Below, in pieces: positions 1 through 9,095 of a stretch of DNA of 64,000 nt. The notes beneath the pieces were generated by a model. The model did no database searches. It worked only from the letters and a program-made list of their open reading frames with translations, and was not told the origin of the DNA. Origin of the DNA: Lachnospiraceae bacterium (GTDB lineage: Bacteria; Bacillota; Clostridia; Lachnospirales; Lachnospiraceae); contig JAFVXW010000085.1 in the NCBI GenBank assembly GCA_017500935.1, positions 178,580-242,579 on the forward strand. Direction: 5' to 3'. A program made the position numbers and the translations under genes. The first letter of the stretch is position 1. Each line of letters opens with the position of its first letter.

Positions 1-968
1 TACTCCAGCGTTTCTTCTTTTGCCACTTCCCCTTTTCTGCTCTGACATGCCATACCGCAGTTCACAACATACATGATCTCTGTATCCAGATCCTCTGCCA
101 ACTGGCACATTTCCAAAATCCCCAGTCCGTCTGTAGTGCGATAATTCCACAAACTGTAATGTCCCGGACGATCTTCGGCCGGTCCTCTGGTCCGTTCCCA
201 GTGAATGGCATTATCCAGTGTCATTCCTTCCACAACACATCCCCCGGGGAAACGCAAAAAGCCAGGATGCAGCGCCTTAAGCATCTCCACCAGATCTCTT
301 CTGAAACCATAGGGACGCTCGTTGTATGTATCCTCCGGAAACAGTGTGACAAAATCCACGTAAAGAATCCCTGCTTCTTCCACTTCAATAAAGAAATGTG
401 CCGTTTTGTTTTCTGCAGGACACTGCATCTGAAAGAACAGCTTTTCAAAACTTTTACCCACCTGCAGACTCTGACTGCACACAGCCACACCATTGGGATA
501 CATCAATCCCACTTTGACTGCAGAAATACCTTCACCGCGTACAATACAAAAACCATAATAAATTTGTTTTTTCAGGGGAATTCCCCAATATCCCTCATTG
601 CATATTCTGACGCCTTTCGCAGCATTCACAACACTAAGGCGCAGCTGCTCTGCACATTTGGAATTGCGCGGTTTTTCCTCTGTAAGATCCATGCAAGCGA
701 TTGCCGACGAAGACTTTTTCAAATACCATCCGGGCAATAAATCAGTACGATCAAACGAAAGTTCAAATCCGTTTTTGGAAATAACTTTTCCATCCGCATA
801 AATAAATCCTTCCGGTATCTTTATGTCGGCAAAATTGCGATTACGAATCAGCTCTGCATATAGTCCCCCGTCTCCGGCATGATTGATTTCTTCAAAAAAG
901 AGTCCCCACATTCCCGGATTCATTTTTCCGATCATATGCTTATCATCAATCATAATCTCTTTTTTCAT
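1..968 (-). CDS. abfA: alpha-L-arabinofuranosidase, GH51 (3' end outside window)
   Basis: Retaining exo-hydrolase that removes terminal alpha-L-arabinofuranosyl residues from arabinoxylan or arabinan oligosaccharides; no signal peptide is visible, so it probably acts in the cytoplasm on imported oligosaccharides. About 322 residues are present, open to the window edge. The N-terminus reads MKKEIMIDDKHMIGKMNPGM, followed at residues 21-44 by a typical GH51 block (GLFFEEINHAGDGGLYAEL). The family motif FLRFPGGCVVEG lies near residue 240. The catalytic acid/base and nucleophile lie beyond the edge. The start at 968 has TGGAG eleven bases upstream and follows the permease stop by 16 bases, so it is the last gene seen of the minus-strand operon. 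Family assignment is firm; the exact substrate is inferred. Confidence 0.88.
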   Translation of the reverse strand, partial: MKKEIMIDDKHMIGKMNPGMWGLFFEEINHAGDGGLYAELIRNRNFADIKIPEGFIYADGKVISKNGFELSFDRTDLLPGWYLKKSSSAIACMDLTEEKPRNSKCAEQLRLSVVNAAKGVRICNEGYWGIPLKKQIYYGFCIVRGEGISAVKVGLMYPNGVAVCSQSLQVGKSFEKLFFQMQCPAENKTAHFFIEVEEAGILYVDFVTLFPEDTYNERPYGFRRDLVEMLKALHPGFLRFPGGCVVEGMTLDNAIHWERTRGPAEDRPGHYSLWNYRTTDGLGILEMCQLAEDLDTEIMYVVNCGMACQSRKGEVAKEETLE

Positions 969-984
969 AAATCACTCCATTATG

Positions 985-1830
985 TCAGCCTTTTATAGCT
1001 CCTGCGGTCAAACCTTCCATGTACAATCTTGATGTAAAGCAGAATAAAATCAGCAGCGGGATCGATGCAATAATATAACCTGCATATACAATACCCATAC
1101 CGGATGAAGCATTTGTGGAAGTGAACACCTTAAGTACAACCGTTACCAGCTGCTTGTCGTTGGATTCAATAACCATCATGGGCCAAATGTAATCATTATA
1201 ATAGTCCACTACCTTCATGATCGCAACGGTAGAAAGGATCGGCTTAATCAAAGGTACTCCCACATAACGCAGCATGAGCAGATCTCCGCATCCCTCCATT
1301 TTAGCCGCCTCAAACAAATCTGACGGCAGTGCCTCAATGGCATTTCTGCAAAGAATGGTTCCCATAACGCTGCCTCCTGCAATCCACGGAAAGATTACTG
1401 CCCACCGGGTATTTAACATACCATACTCAATGATCAGGTTATAATTTGCGGCCAGACTCAGGCTTCCGGGAACCATCATCAGTACCAGAATCGCCATATA
1501 AAGGAAATCCTTGCCAAGAAACTTTTTTGTTCCGAAGACAAACCCTGACATTGTACTTATAACGAGCACCCCGATAACCGCCACAGCGATCATCATCAGT
1601 GTATTGAACATATTTCCCGACAGATAGTCAAATCCCAGAATATAGTTACTCCAGATGATCTTCTTGGGCATACCAAAAAAATCATTATAGATTTCCCAAT
1701 TGGTCTTGGTAGACAAAAAGAGCGTCAGCAGAATCGGTACAAAGGACAACAAAAGGAAGATGAGCAAAACGATTTCTATGATTGTCTGGAAACGAAATTC
1801 TCTTAATTTCTTTTTATTGATCTTAATCAT
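985..1830 (-). CDS. sugar ABC transporter permease, MalG/CUT1 type
   Basis: Inner-membrane half of a carbohydrate importer (binding-protein-dependent transport inner membrane family), 281 residues with about six membrane segments, the first at residues 13-34. The EAA loop that contacts the ATPase is visible near residues 172-195 (FEAAKMEGCGDLLML, then GVPLIKP). The C-terminus ends in GLTAGAIKG, typical of MalG-like subunits. It starts one base after the stop of the upstream MalF-like gene with AAGGAGGAG in front, so the two are translationally coupled. No ATPase gene is present in the cluster; in Firmicutes such systems often borrow a shared MsmX/MsmK-type ATPase, and this is inferred here. 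Substrate is probably an arabinose-containing oligosaccharide, from the neighbours. Confidence 0.92.
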   Translation of the reverse strand: MIKINKKKLREFRFQTIIEIVLLIFLLLSFVPILLTLFLSTKTNWEIYNDFFGMPKKIIWSNYILGFDYLSGNMFNTLMMIAVAVIGVLVISTMSGFVFGTKKFLGKDFLYMAILVLMMVPGSLSLAANYNLIIEYGMLNTRWAVIFPWIAGGSVMGTILCRNAIEALPSDLFEAAKMEGCGDLLMLRYVGVPLIKPILSTVAIMKVVDYYNDYIWPMMVIESNDKQLVTVVLKVFTSTNASSGMGIVYAGYIIASIPLLILFCFTSRLYMEGLTAGAIKG

Positions 1831-1831
1831 A

Positions 1832-3811
1832 TCAATACTCCTCCTTCTTGCTTATTTTATTGCCAATCAGCAGAATAGCCAATGTAAATACCAATAATAC
1901 AACGCCCATAGCCGATGCATATCCATATTTGCCGAACTGGGATACATTGAGATATAATTCCAATGCCGGTACATATGTAGATGTTCCGGGGCCGCCGCCG
2001 GTCATGATATAAATCGTACTGTAATCCTGTATGGAACTGATAAATGTCAGCATCACCATAAGGCTGATCTGCGGTTTGATCAACGGAAGCTGTATCTTCC
2101 ACAATATCTGCCACTTATTTCCGCCGTCAATCAGGGCAGATTCGGTAATCCCTTCACCAATATTGCCTAAAGCACCATAATAAAGAAGCATGGGCAAAGC
2201 TCCCACAAACGGAAATCCTACAAATATGATCGCCCACAAAGCAATCTTGGCATCTCCCAGCCATACACGCTGCAGATGCGCCAGATTTGCAGACTCCAGC
2301 AAATTGTTCAGCAGACCGATCGTAGGATCATAAATTCTCTGCCACATCATAACATTGACTACACCGGGAACCACAATCGGCAATACAAACAAAAAGCGGT
2401 GCAGATATTTTCTTTTGTCCCCTTTTATATTATATATCAGCCATGCGATCAGTATCGGAACCGTTAAAATCTTAAGCAGATTTGTAGCCAAAATGATCAG
2501 CAGATTTTTAATTCCGATAAAGAAATAACCATCCTTCAAAATAGCCGCAAAATTTTGTAATCCCACAAAATCCATATCTGCCAGTGTATAATTATCCTTC
2601 GACCAGTTTGTGAAGGCCCTGCTCAAACCTATATATATGCCGCGGTAAGAGAAGAAAAACAGATGGATAAAAAGGGGCGCCAAAAACAGATATGCCATGC
2701 GATCTTTCCACAGCCTGAGAACAAGCTTCACAACTGCTTTTCTGAGTTTTTCAGTCCCGATCACCAGACAGATAACACCAACTGCTAAAAATACATAAAC
2801 AGCAGCATTCAGTATTCCGCCGAATACCTTCATTGCCTCAATCTTTAAAATATTGTCCAGGGAAAGAGTATAAACCTCTTCGCCGAGAGATACAAAATAA
2901 ATCACACCGTCAGCAGACGCCGTATCATGGACTCCAATCTCATAATCAGCCATATATATCTGCTGATCCTTCTCATCCATTACAAAAATATAACCCTGTT
3001 CAGAACCAACAAATATATTTTTACCTTCCAGATCCGTACCTACAGCTGAAATATCCGCTCGTATGCTGTTATCCGGAGTGCCTTTTCTGATACAGTTGAG
3101 CGCATCATCCAAAACATGATAAGTACCGCTTAAGTCAATTGCCAGACACTTATCCTGAACACGCTTCATCTGTACCACATCATATCCACATTTGTATTTA
3201 TCAATAATGCTTCCATCCTCAGCCATCAGGCTTATCTCGCCTTTTTTATTAGCGACAAGAAGCGTTTTTCCATCTTCACAATATTCGATCTGACGAAGTG
3301 TTGTAGACTTGTACTGCGTATTATACAGTTCCTCTCCCTCAGCTGAATAAACCAAAAGATTGGATTTGCTGTTGCCTGTATTCGTGATCACCGCGATCCT
3401 GGATTCATCCGCATTTACCGCAATACCTACAAGCATTCTCTTAACATTGATATCTGTCAGCAGACTTCCATCCTTCGTACTGTAGACATAAACATGCTGT
3501 CCTTCATTTCCCGCGTAAAGCTTGTCCATACCCGGACTTACAACCAACTTTCGATATGCACCGCCTGCTTCCGGCGCCTCCCACAATATTTCTTCATTCT
3601 GATATGCAGTCAGTCCACCCTCATGTGTTCCAACATAAATAATGTCATTTTCCGGATCATATGCCAGACTCTGGTTTCTTTCCCCGGTCAATATTTGAGT
3701 TTGCTCAACGACATCTGAATCATCACTGCTGTAATTTTTTACATATATTGCCGCAATACCAAGAAGTAAACAAACCGCTGCGATAAATAACCAAACTTTG
3801 CTATTCTTCAT
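1832..3811 (-). CDS. extracellular beta-propeller fused to MalF-type sugar permease
   Basis: A 659-residue permease with an unusual N-terminal half. Residues 5-24 form a membrane segment. Residues 35-325 contain repeated units of the propeller type (for example IIYVGTHEGGLTAY, KLYAGNEGQHVYVYS, TLLVANKKGEISLM, NIFVGSEQGYIFVMD), resembling PQQ/WD40-like blades. Residue 333 onwards holds further membrane segments and a complete MalF/UgpA-type permease, with its EAA loop near residues 555-580 (ESALIDGGNKWQILW, LPLIKP). Topology predicts the propeller outside the cell. E. coli MalF also has a large external loop between its membrane helices, but not a propeller. The domain could scaffold the binding protein or sense sugar; that is inference. 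It pairs with the MalG-like gene downstream and the binding protein upstream. Confidence 0.85.
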   Translation of the reverse strand: MKNSKVWLFIAAVCLLLGIAAIYVKNYSSDDSDVVEQTQILTGERNQSLAYDPENDIIYVGTHEGGLTAYQNEEILWEAPEAGGAYRKLVVSPGMDKLYAGNEGQHVYVYSTKDGSLLTDINVKRMLVGIAVNADESRIAVITNTGNSKSNLLVYSAEGEELYNTQYKSTTLRQIEYCEDGKTLLVANKKGEISLMAEDGSIIDKYKCGYDVVQMKRVQDKCLAIDLSGTYHVLDDALNCIRKGTPDNSIRADISAVGTDLEGKNIFVGSEQGYIFVMDEKDQQIYMADYEIGVHDTASADGVIYFVSLGEEVYTLSLDNILKIEAMKVFGGILNAAVYVFLAVGVICLVIGTEKLRKAVVKLVLRLWKDRMAYLFLAPLFIHLFFFSYRGIYIGLSRAFTNWSKDNYTLADMDFVGLQNFAAILKDGYFFIGIKNLLIILATNLLKILTVPILIAWLIYNIKGDKRKYLHRFLFVLPIVVPGVVNVMMWQRIYDPTIGLLNNLLESANLAHLQRVWLGDAKIALWAIIFVGFPFVGALPMLLYYGALGNIGEGITESALIDGGNKWQILWKIQLPLIKPQISLMVMLTFISSIQDYSTIYIMTGGGPGTSTYVPALELYLNVSQFGKYGYASAMGVVLLVFTLAILLIGNKISKKEEY

Positions 3812-3853
3812 GCTGCTATCCTCTTACATCAAAACGGACTCCTTCTTTTTCAA

Positions 3854-3886
3854 ATGGGACATGGCCCCATTGTTACCATGTCCCAT
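3854..3886 (-). terminator. intercistronic hairpin after binding-protein gene
   Basis: ATGGGACATGG pairs perfectly with CCATGTCCCAT around an 11-base loop, between the binding protein and permease genes. Only a short T stretch follows on the minus strand, so it is more likely a leaky terminator or mRNA-stabilising hairpin that raises binding-protein over permease expression, a common arrangement in importer operons. Confidence 0.55.
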
Positions 3887-3912
3887 AATGTATGATCTGT
3901 TATATCATGATT

Positions 3913-5595
3913 TTAGAATCCTGCAGGTGCAGCCGCCGGATTTTCAGCATCTGCATCACTGATATTCAATATCTGCATCAAACCGGGGAGATATGTATCC
4001 ATGTTTTCCTGTGCACGATCCAGGAACTCGTCTGTTTCAATCTCACCCATGAAATAGGAATATGTATTGTTATAAAATTCTCTTGCAGATTCCTCTACAT
4101 AAGGAACACCGGTTGCGAATACGTTTGCATAACCGTTTGCAACGCTGCCGAGGTATTCAACTTCTTCAAACGCTTTGGCGATCTCTTCCGGATAAACCAC
4201 ATCATGTACCAGTACAGGACCATCAATAATACCGCCTGCACCCAGTAATGCTTCCAGATAAATGCTCATACCTTCCGCACTGGAGTAATACATCATGAAA
4301 TCCATTACCAGATCATTGTGTTCCTGATCCTTTGACAATACAGTAAGGTTCTGTGTAGGACCTTCAATGGTTCTTGCTTCCGCTTCAAACGCATCACCAG
4401 TCATACTGGGCATAGAGAAGGTTCCCAGTGTAAAGATCTCGCCTGAAATCTCTTCTCCGTTTTCATTCACGTAACTGCCGGACTCCTTGAATTCTTCCAT
4501 CATTCTCATGTAATCAATAATGCCCCAGCCGCCATTGATCATCATAGCTGCTTTGCCCTGATAAAATACATTTGCCACGTTGTCAAATCCAGTTCCAAAC
4601 ATTGCTTCTCCACCAGCATATCCGGGGAATACCTTTGCAAAGTTTGTCCACATAGCAGCGTTTTCTTCTGTATCCAGAGAGTAGGTTCCATCCTTGCAGG
4701 CTGCCACAACTCGAACAATATTCTGTGTTACTTCACTTGTTGCATCATTCCAGGGATCGTTTACATCATAACTCCATGCGCCGTCAATATCGGGATCATA
4801 ACAGTAATCGCCTTCCTGCGCTCTGTATACATTGATCAGAGAACGGGTGATCTGATCTGTATATACCTGTGTTAACCACTTAAATGTCATGGTTGTAAAG
4901 CTGAAATAATCACCATCGATCGTAATCGGCTGATATCCGGCTGCCTGCAGCTTTTCGCAGACTGCGATCAATTCGTCCCATGTTTCAGGAGGTTCTACAC
5001 CCGCTTTTTCAAAGATTTCCACATTGTACATCCACATAACCTGTGTGGAATTTAAAGACAATGTGTCCTGTTCTCCAGTCACCAATGAAGTACCAACAGC
5101 AGTGGCATCAAACTGATCTCTCCAGATGCCGCCGGAATACGGGCTTTCCAGATCCAGGTAATCTGCGTAATCCAACATATCCAATGCGCTGGCATTTCCA
5201 AGACCAAACTCAGCAATGTCAACTGCAGGATCTGTTGAGTTTACAACAGTGGTAACCCAGTCGGCATAACTTTCTGAATCTTTCAGATCAATTACGATAT
5301 CCACATCCGGATGCATTTCACGATATGCTACACTTACAGCTTTCCAGCCTTCTTCCGCGCCGGCTCTTGCGGGAACACATACAGTGATCGTTCCGCTCAG
5401 TTCCTCTGCGACTTCCTCAACGACTTCCTCAACTGTTTCCTCAACAGGTTCCTCTGCAGGTTTCTCTGCAACTTCACTCTGCTGCGGTTCCTGTGTACTG
5501 GTTTTTACCTCTTCGCCATCGTTACCGCATCCTGATAATAAGGAAAGTCCCATAGCAGCACAAAGCAGCATTGCCATTACCTTTTTTGTCTTCAT
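3913..5595 (-). CDS. extracellular sugar-binding lipoprotein (CUT1 family)
   Basis: Substrate-binding component of the importer, 560 residues. The N-terminus is a lipoprotein signal peptide (residues 1-24) with lipobox LLSGC, followed by an acidic Glu/Val/Pro-rich linker (about residues 30-67) that would lift the domain from the membrane. The mature part starts with ITVCVPARAGAEEGW and has the two-lobed family 1 binding-protein pattern, including AAMMINGGWGIIDYMR. It is the second gene of the minus-strand operon, after the isomerase-like gene, with a strong GGAGG site before the start. It delivers an oligosaccharide to the two permeases downstream. The ligand is not determinable; arabino-oligosaccharide is suggested by GH51 and the isomerase-like neighbour. 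Confidence 0.9.
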   Translation of the reverse strand: MKTKKVMAMLLCAAMGLSLLSGCGNDGEEVKTSTQEPQQSEVAEKPAEEPVEETVEEVVEEVAEELSGTITVCVPARAGAEEGWKAVSVAYREMHPDVDIVIDLKDSESYADWVTTVVNSTDPAVDIAEFGLGNASALDMLDYADYLDLESPYSGGIWRDQFDATAVGTSLVTGEQDTLSLNSTQVMWMYNVEIFEKAGVEPPETWDELIAVCEKLQAAGYQPITIDGDYFSFTTMTFKWLTQVYTDQITRSLINVYRAQEGDYCYDPDIDGAWSYDVNDPWNDATSEVTQNIVRVVAACKDGTYSLDTEENAAMWTNFAKVFPGYAGGEAMFGTGFDNVANVFYQGKAAMMINGGWGIIDYMRMMEEFKESGSYVNENGEEISGEIFTLGTFSMPSMTGDAFEAEARTIEGPTQNLTVLSKDQEHNDLVMDFMMYYSSAEGMSIYLEALLGAGGIIDGPVLVHDVVYPEEIAKAFEEVEYLGSVANGYANVFATGVPYVEESAREFYNNTYSYFMGEIETDEFLDRAQENMDTYLPGLMQILNISDADAENPAAAPAGF

Positions 5596-5650
5596 CCTTA
5601 TTTCCTCCCTTGAATATTTATTTCAAATCCCTTTGGATCCAAAACCGTAC

Positions 5651-7096
5651 TTAACATATTTTTTCCACTGAAATTCCCATAAGCTTACCGAATTTCTCGA
5701 CCATGGTTCCACAATGTCCAACCGCCAAAGCAGCATGATGTGTCACTCCCGCTTCTACCCATTTGCAGATAAAGTCACGTATATCCATTCCAAAATCTGC
5801 ACGGGTCATGGAATTTCCCTGCTTTGCAAGCCATCCGTCAACTGATTTTCCTTCTGCATAAACCAGTTTAAAGTTGCAACGTTCATCCTGCGTCAACGCA
5901 ACCATAGAAATGGGGCCGAATTTTAACGGAAATTCTACTGAAATGCCATGTCCTTTCTTTCCGTGCATAAATCCCAGACCTCGGATCATCGGCTTTCCTT
6001 CACTGATACGGATGTCATGAGGGCCATCATGTCCAACTGCAACATGGTTGTAATCAAAAGCCATGAAACAAAGTTCTGAAAAAGATCCGCCGCATCCTAA
6101 TGCACTGGTAAGGTACATTGCAAGACAGGTCTTCATGTCAGCTTCACCTGCCATCGCAATTCCCTTTGTTGTCATAAGAGAATTACCAATGATCAGATTC
6201 GATGCCGTTCTTTCATATATACTGTCGTTCTCTCCGCAATAATAATATACCAGACCGGAGAGATTATTATTTTCTACCAGCTTATCCAAACCTACCGCAA
6301 CTCTTGCCGACCATCTTATATCTTCCTCCTGGATCGGCACCGTCATACGTTCATAGCTTGGCGGCATCAATTCAAAATTGTTCTTTATTTCCTCTACCTT
6401 GGAAGCGATCTCTTCGTCCGTACATTTTTCCACGTAGTCTACCAATTCGCACATTTCCACCATTTTCACATGCGAACCGACTACCTTGGTAATGGATGTA
6501 GGATCAAAATTCATGTCCAGCATACCTTCATATGTATGTCCCATGAAACCGAATGCCACACCCTTAAATGCATGAACCGCATTGGCTGCTTTGGCCCATT
6601 CATGCAGATCATTACGAAACCGATCATCAATATGTATTCCAAAAACAAGACCGGCAGGCTTATGTCCTACTCTCATCAATGCATGATATGCTTCCGGAAA
6701 TCCGCATGGACCGCCGACACCATTGGCCTCATCTGCATTGATATCCCGTACGCCGGAGGTGTCCTTCCATCTCTGAGAACCTACCACGACCACCGGGCAG
6801 CCTGCTGCCAGAACACCCTGCACCCATCGTCCCGATGCTGCATATGTAGTGATATGCAAAAACAGCAGATCTATGTTCTGTGCCTTGAACCGAAGACCAG
6901 CCTCGTAGGATGCTTCTCTGTTATCTACAAATTCAAATAACACCTCTACACCTGTTTCTGCAATGCAATCTGCAATCTCCCGCCCCATTACAGTCAGACT
7001 TTCTCGCATTCCCGGGAACTGATTCCATTCCCAATATTCGCAATGTCCTACCGACATAACACCAATACGGGCCTTTTCGCTAATACTTGTCTTCAT
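5651..7096 (-). CDS. L-arabinose/L-fucose isomerase family protein (AraA-like)
   Basis: 481-residue cytoplasmic protein of the arabinose/fucose isomerase superfamily, which interconverts aldoses and ketoses with a divalent metal. The N-terminal sugar-binding Rossmann-like part is seen in IGVMSVGHCEYWEWNQFPG and in LLFLHITTYAASGRWVQG (about residues 78-95). The C-terminal half has conserved Glu/His-rich blocks such as GVTHHAALAVGHCG near residues 452-465, where isomerases place a metal-binding His. It is shorter and more divergent than classical AraA (about 500 residues), so the sugar may differ from L-arabinose. It is the first gene of the operon with the importer and GH51, which supports pentose metabolism. 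No kinase or epimerase for the next step is in the window. Confidence 0.72.
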   Translation of the reverse strand: MKTSISEKARIGVMSVGHCEYWEWNQFPGMRESLTVMGREIADCIAETGVEVLFEFVDNREASYEAGLRFKAQNIDLLFLHITTYAASGRWVQGVLAAGCPVVVVGSQRWKDTSGVRDINADEANGVGGPCGFPEAYHALMRVGHKPAGLVFGIHIDDRFRNDLHEWAKAANAVHAFKGVAFGFMGHTYEGMLDMNFDPTSITKVVGSHVKMVEMCELVDYVEKCTDEEIASKVEEIKNNFELMPPSYERMTVPIQEEDIRWSARVAVGLDKLVENNNLSGLVYYYCGENDSIYERTASNLIIGNSLMTTKGIAMAGEADMKTCLAMYLTSALGCGGSFSELCFMAFDYNHVAVGHDGPHDIRISEGKPMIRGLGFMHGKKGHGISVEFPLKFGPISMVALTQDERCNFKLVYAEGKSVDGWLAKQGNSMTRADFGMDIRDFICKWVEAGVTHHAALAVGHCGTMVEKFGKLMGISVEKIC

Positions 7097-7212
7097 ACTC
7101 TAATCCTCTCAGATGCATATCTTATACTTGAATTTTATTGAATAATTCCCTTTATGTCATTGCATCTGCGTGTAGAATAATAATATAATTTTTACTTTTT
7201 TCACAATTTATC

Positions 7213-7240
7213 TTTACATCACACTTGTTTCTTATATAAT
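7213..7240 (+). promoter_or_regulatory. SigA-type promoter for the GH2 gene
   Basis: TTTACA and TATAAT separated by 16 bases, about 50 bases upstream of the GH2 start in the 198-base divergent intergenic region. No transcription-factor gene lies beside it, so the controlling regulator is unknown. Confidence 0.6.
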
Positions 7241-7293
7241 TCTCTTTAGATACCATAATTGTCTGAATATTCGCGCATATGGGAGAACTTTTT

Positions 7294-9090
7294 ATGAAAT
7301 GTTACCAAAAAGATTATCCAAGACCCCAATTTGTCCGCCGGAACTGGGAAAATTTAAACGGCCTGTGGGACTTTGCATTTGATGATTCCAATAAAGGAGA
7401 ACAGGAAAAATGGTATAATAATTTCTCAGGTTCTCTCAAAATACAAGTTCCCTTTACATACGAATCTGCTCTAAGCGGCATTCATGATAATACCCCGCAT
7501 AACAATATCTGGTATCACAGAATCTTTCATGTAAACGGTGCTCTTTTACAGGAAAACAATTATATTCTTCACTTTGAAGGCTGCGATTTTCATACAAAAC
7601 TATGGATAAACGGAGAATATGCGGGCTGTCACAGCGGAGGTTATGCAAGATTTTCCTTTGATGTCACCAATCTGCTGAAAGACGGTGAGAATCATGTGAC
7701 AGTAAAAGTTGAGGATTCCTTTGATCTCCAGATGCCGAGAGGAAAGCAGCGCTGGAAAGATGAAAACTACGGTGTATTTTACGTACAGACCACCGGAATC
7801 TGGAAAACCGTCTGGAGCGAATATGTTCCCCAAATCTGCTTATCTGATATTAAGATGACACCCAATCTGCAGGATACCCGCCTGGAACTGGAAGCCTGCA
7901 TACAGGCCCCTGCTGAAGCCTTTGACGGAAATCTGTTTCTGGAAACAACAATCTCCTTCAACGGCTATCCGGTCAGCAAAACCTGTATTGCACCTTTCGA
8001 TAACATGAATCGAAATATTAAAATAGGGATTGATCTGCATTCCGAAGTTTCCAACACAGATGAACCCACTGTAAAGACCTGGTCACCGGAGCATCCGGAT
8101 CTGTACGATATTGAATTCAGAATCCTCAAAAACGGAGCCGTTCTCGATCAGGTAGGTTCTTATTTTGCCATGCGTGACATCCGCATCGAAGGTTGCCGGA
8201 TTCTTCTCAACCGTTCTCCGCTGTACCAGAGACTGCTTCTGGATCAGGGATATTGGAAAGATTCTCTGCTTACACCGCCTTGCGAAGAAGCAATTTGGGA
8301 AGACATTGAAAAAATACTTGCCATGGGCTTTAACGGTGTGCGAAAGCATCAAAAAATTGAGGATGAGCGATTTTTGTATTGGTGCGATGTGAAAGGACTG
8401 CTTGTCTGGAGCGAAATGGCGGCCGCCTTCCTCTATTCGGACAGCGCACTGTCCGAATTTACCAGAGAATGGCTGGAAATTGTGAGACAAAATTATAATC
8501 ATCCCTGTATCATTACCTGGACTCCTTTCAATGAATCATGGGGTATTACCAATATCAAAAAACGCCGTGATCAGCAATGTTTTGTCAACGCAATCTACTA
8601 TCTGACCAAAAGCATCGATCCTATTCGCCCTGTCATAACCAATGACGGCTGGGAGCATACCATTTCTGATATCATCACGATTCATGATTATGGTCAGGAT
8701 GCCGATGCCTTAAAAAATCGGTGGTCTGAACACAAAAACGAGATCCTGAACGCTGACACTTCGCCTGATGTCCAGCGGGCCGCCTTCGCAGATGGTTTTT
8801 CTTATCAGGGCCAGCCTGTTATCATCAGTGAATACGGAGGTATCGCCATCGATACAGGCGTTCCCGGTTGGGGAAACATGGTCAAAGAGGAAGAATTTGT
8901 GCAGCGATTCGAAAGTATTACCACCGCAATCAGGCAAATCCCTTACGTCTGCGGTTATTGTTATACCCAGGTGACAGATGTTCAGCAGGAAATCAATGGC
9001 TTAATGGATATGGACCGTAACTTCAAAGCTGATCCCGAAATTATCCGAAGAATCAATACACAGCCCGTTAATTCAGCAAATCAGGAGTGA
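7294..9090 (+). CDS. GH2 family glycoside hydrolase (beta-galactosidase/glucuronidase-like)
   Basis: Retaining exo-glycosidase of about 598 residues with the GH2 order: jelly-roll sugar-binding domain (starts RPQFVRRNWENLNGLWDF), Ig-like middle domain, and TIM barrel. The acid/base Glu is in ITWTPFNESWG and the nucleophile Glu in PVIISEYGG. There is no signal peptide, so it is cytoplasmic. An upstream in-frame ATG exists at 7279, but GGGAGA sits eight bases before the ATG at 7294, which I chose. GH2 covers beta-galactosidase, beta-glucuronidase, beta-mannosidase and arabinopyranosidase activities, and the sequence does not separate these. Divergent from the arabinoside operon and followed by the broken hydrolase, so it probably attacks side chains of the same glycan. 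Confidence 0.85.
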   Translation: MKCYQKDYPRPQFVRRNWENLNGLWDFAFDDSNKGEQEKWYNNFSGSLKIQVPFTYESALSGIHDNTPHNNIWYHRIFHVNGALLQENNYILHFEGCDFHTKLWINGEYAGCHSGGYARFSFDVTNLLKDGENHVTVKVEDSFDLQMPRGKQRWKDENYGVFYVQTTGIWKTVWSEYVPQICLSDIKMTPNLQDTRLELEACIQAPAEAFDGNLFLETTISFNGYPVSKTCIAPFDNMNRNIKIGIDLHSEVSNTDEPTVKTWSPEHPDLYDIEFRILKNGAVLDQVGSYFAMRDIRIEGCRILLNRSPLYQRLLLDQGYWKDSLLTPPCEEAIWEDIEKILAMGFNGVRKHQKIEDERFLYWCDVKGLLVWSEMAAAFLYSDSALSEFTREWLEIVRQNYNHPCIITWTPFNESWGITNIKKRRDQQCFVNAIYYLTKSIDPIRPVITNDGWEHTISDIITIHDYGQDADALKNRWSEHKNEILNADTSPDVQRAAFADGFSYQGQPVIISEYGGIAIDTGVPGWGNMVKEEEFVQRFESITTAIRQIPYVCGYCYTQVTDVQQEINGLMDMDRNFKADPEIIRRINTQPVNSANQE

Positions 9091-9095
9091 TACCT

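Noticed and set aside
221-493. Minus-strand ORF of 90 residues inside the first gene
   Set aside because: It lies in another frame of the same strand as the GH51 reading and lacks any family pattern; the GH51 frame has clear motifs.
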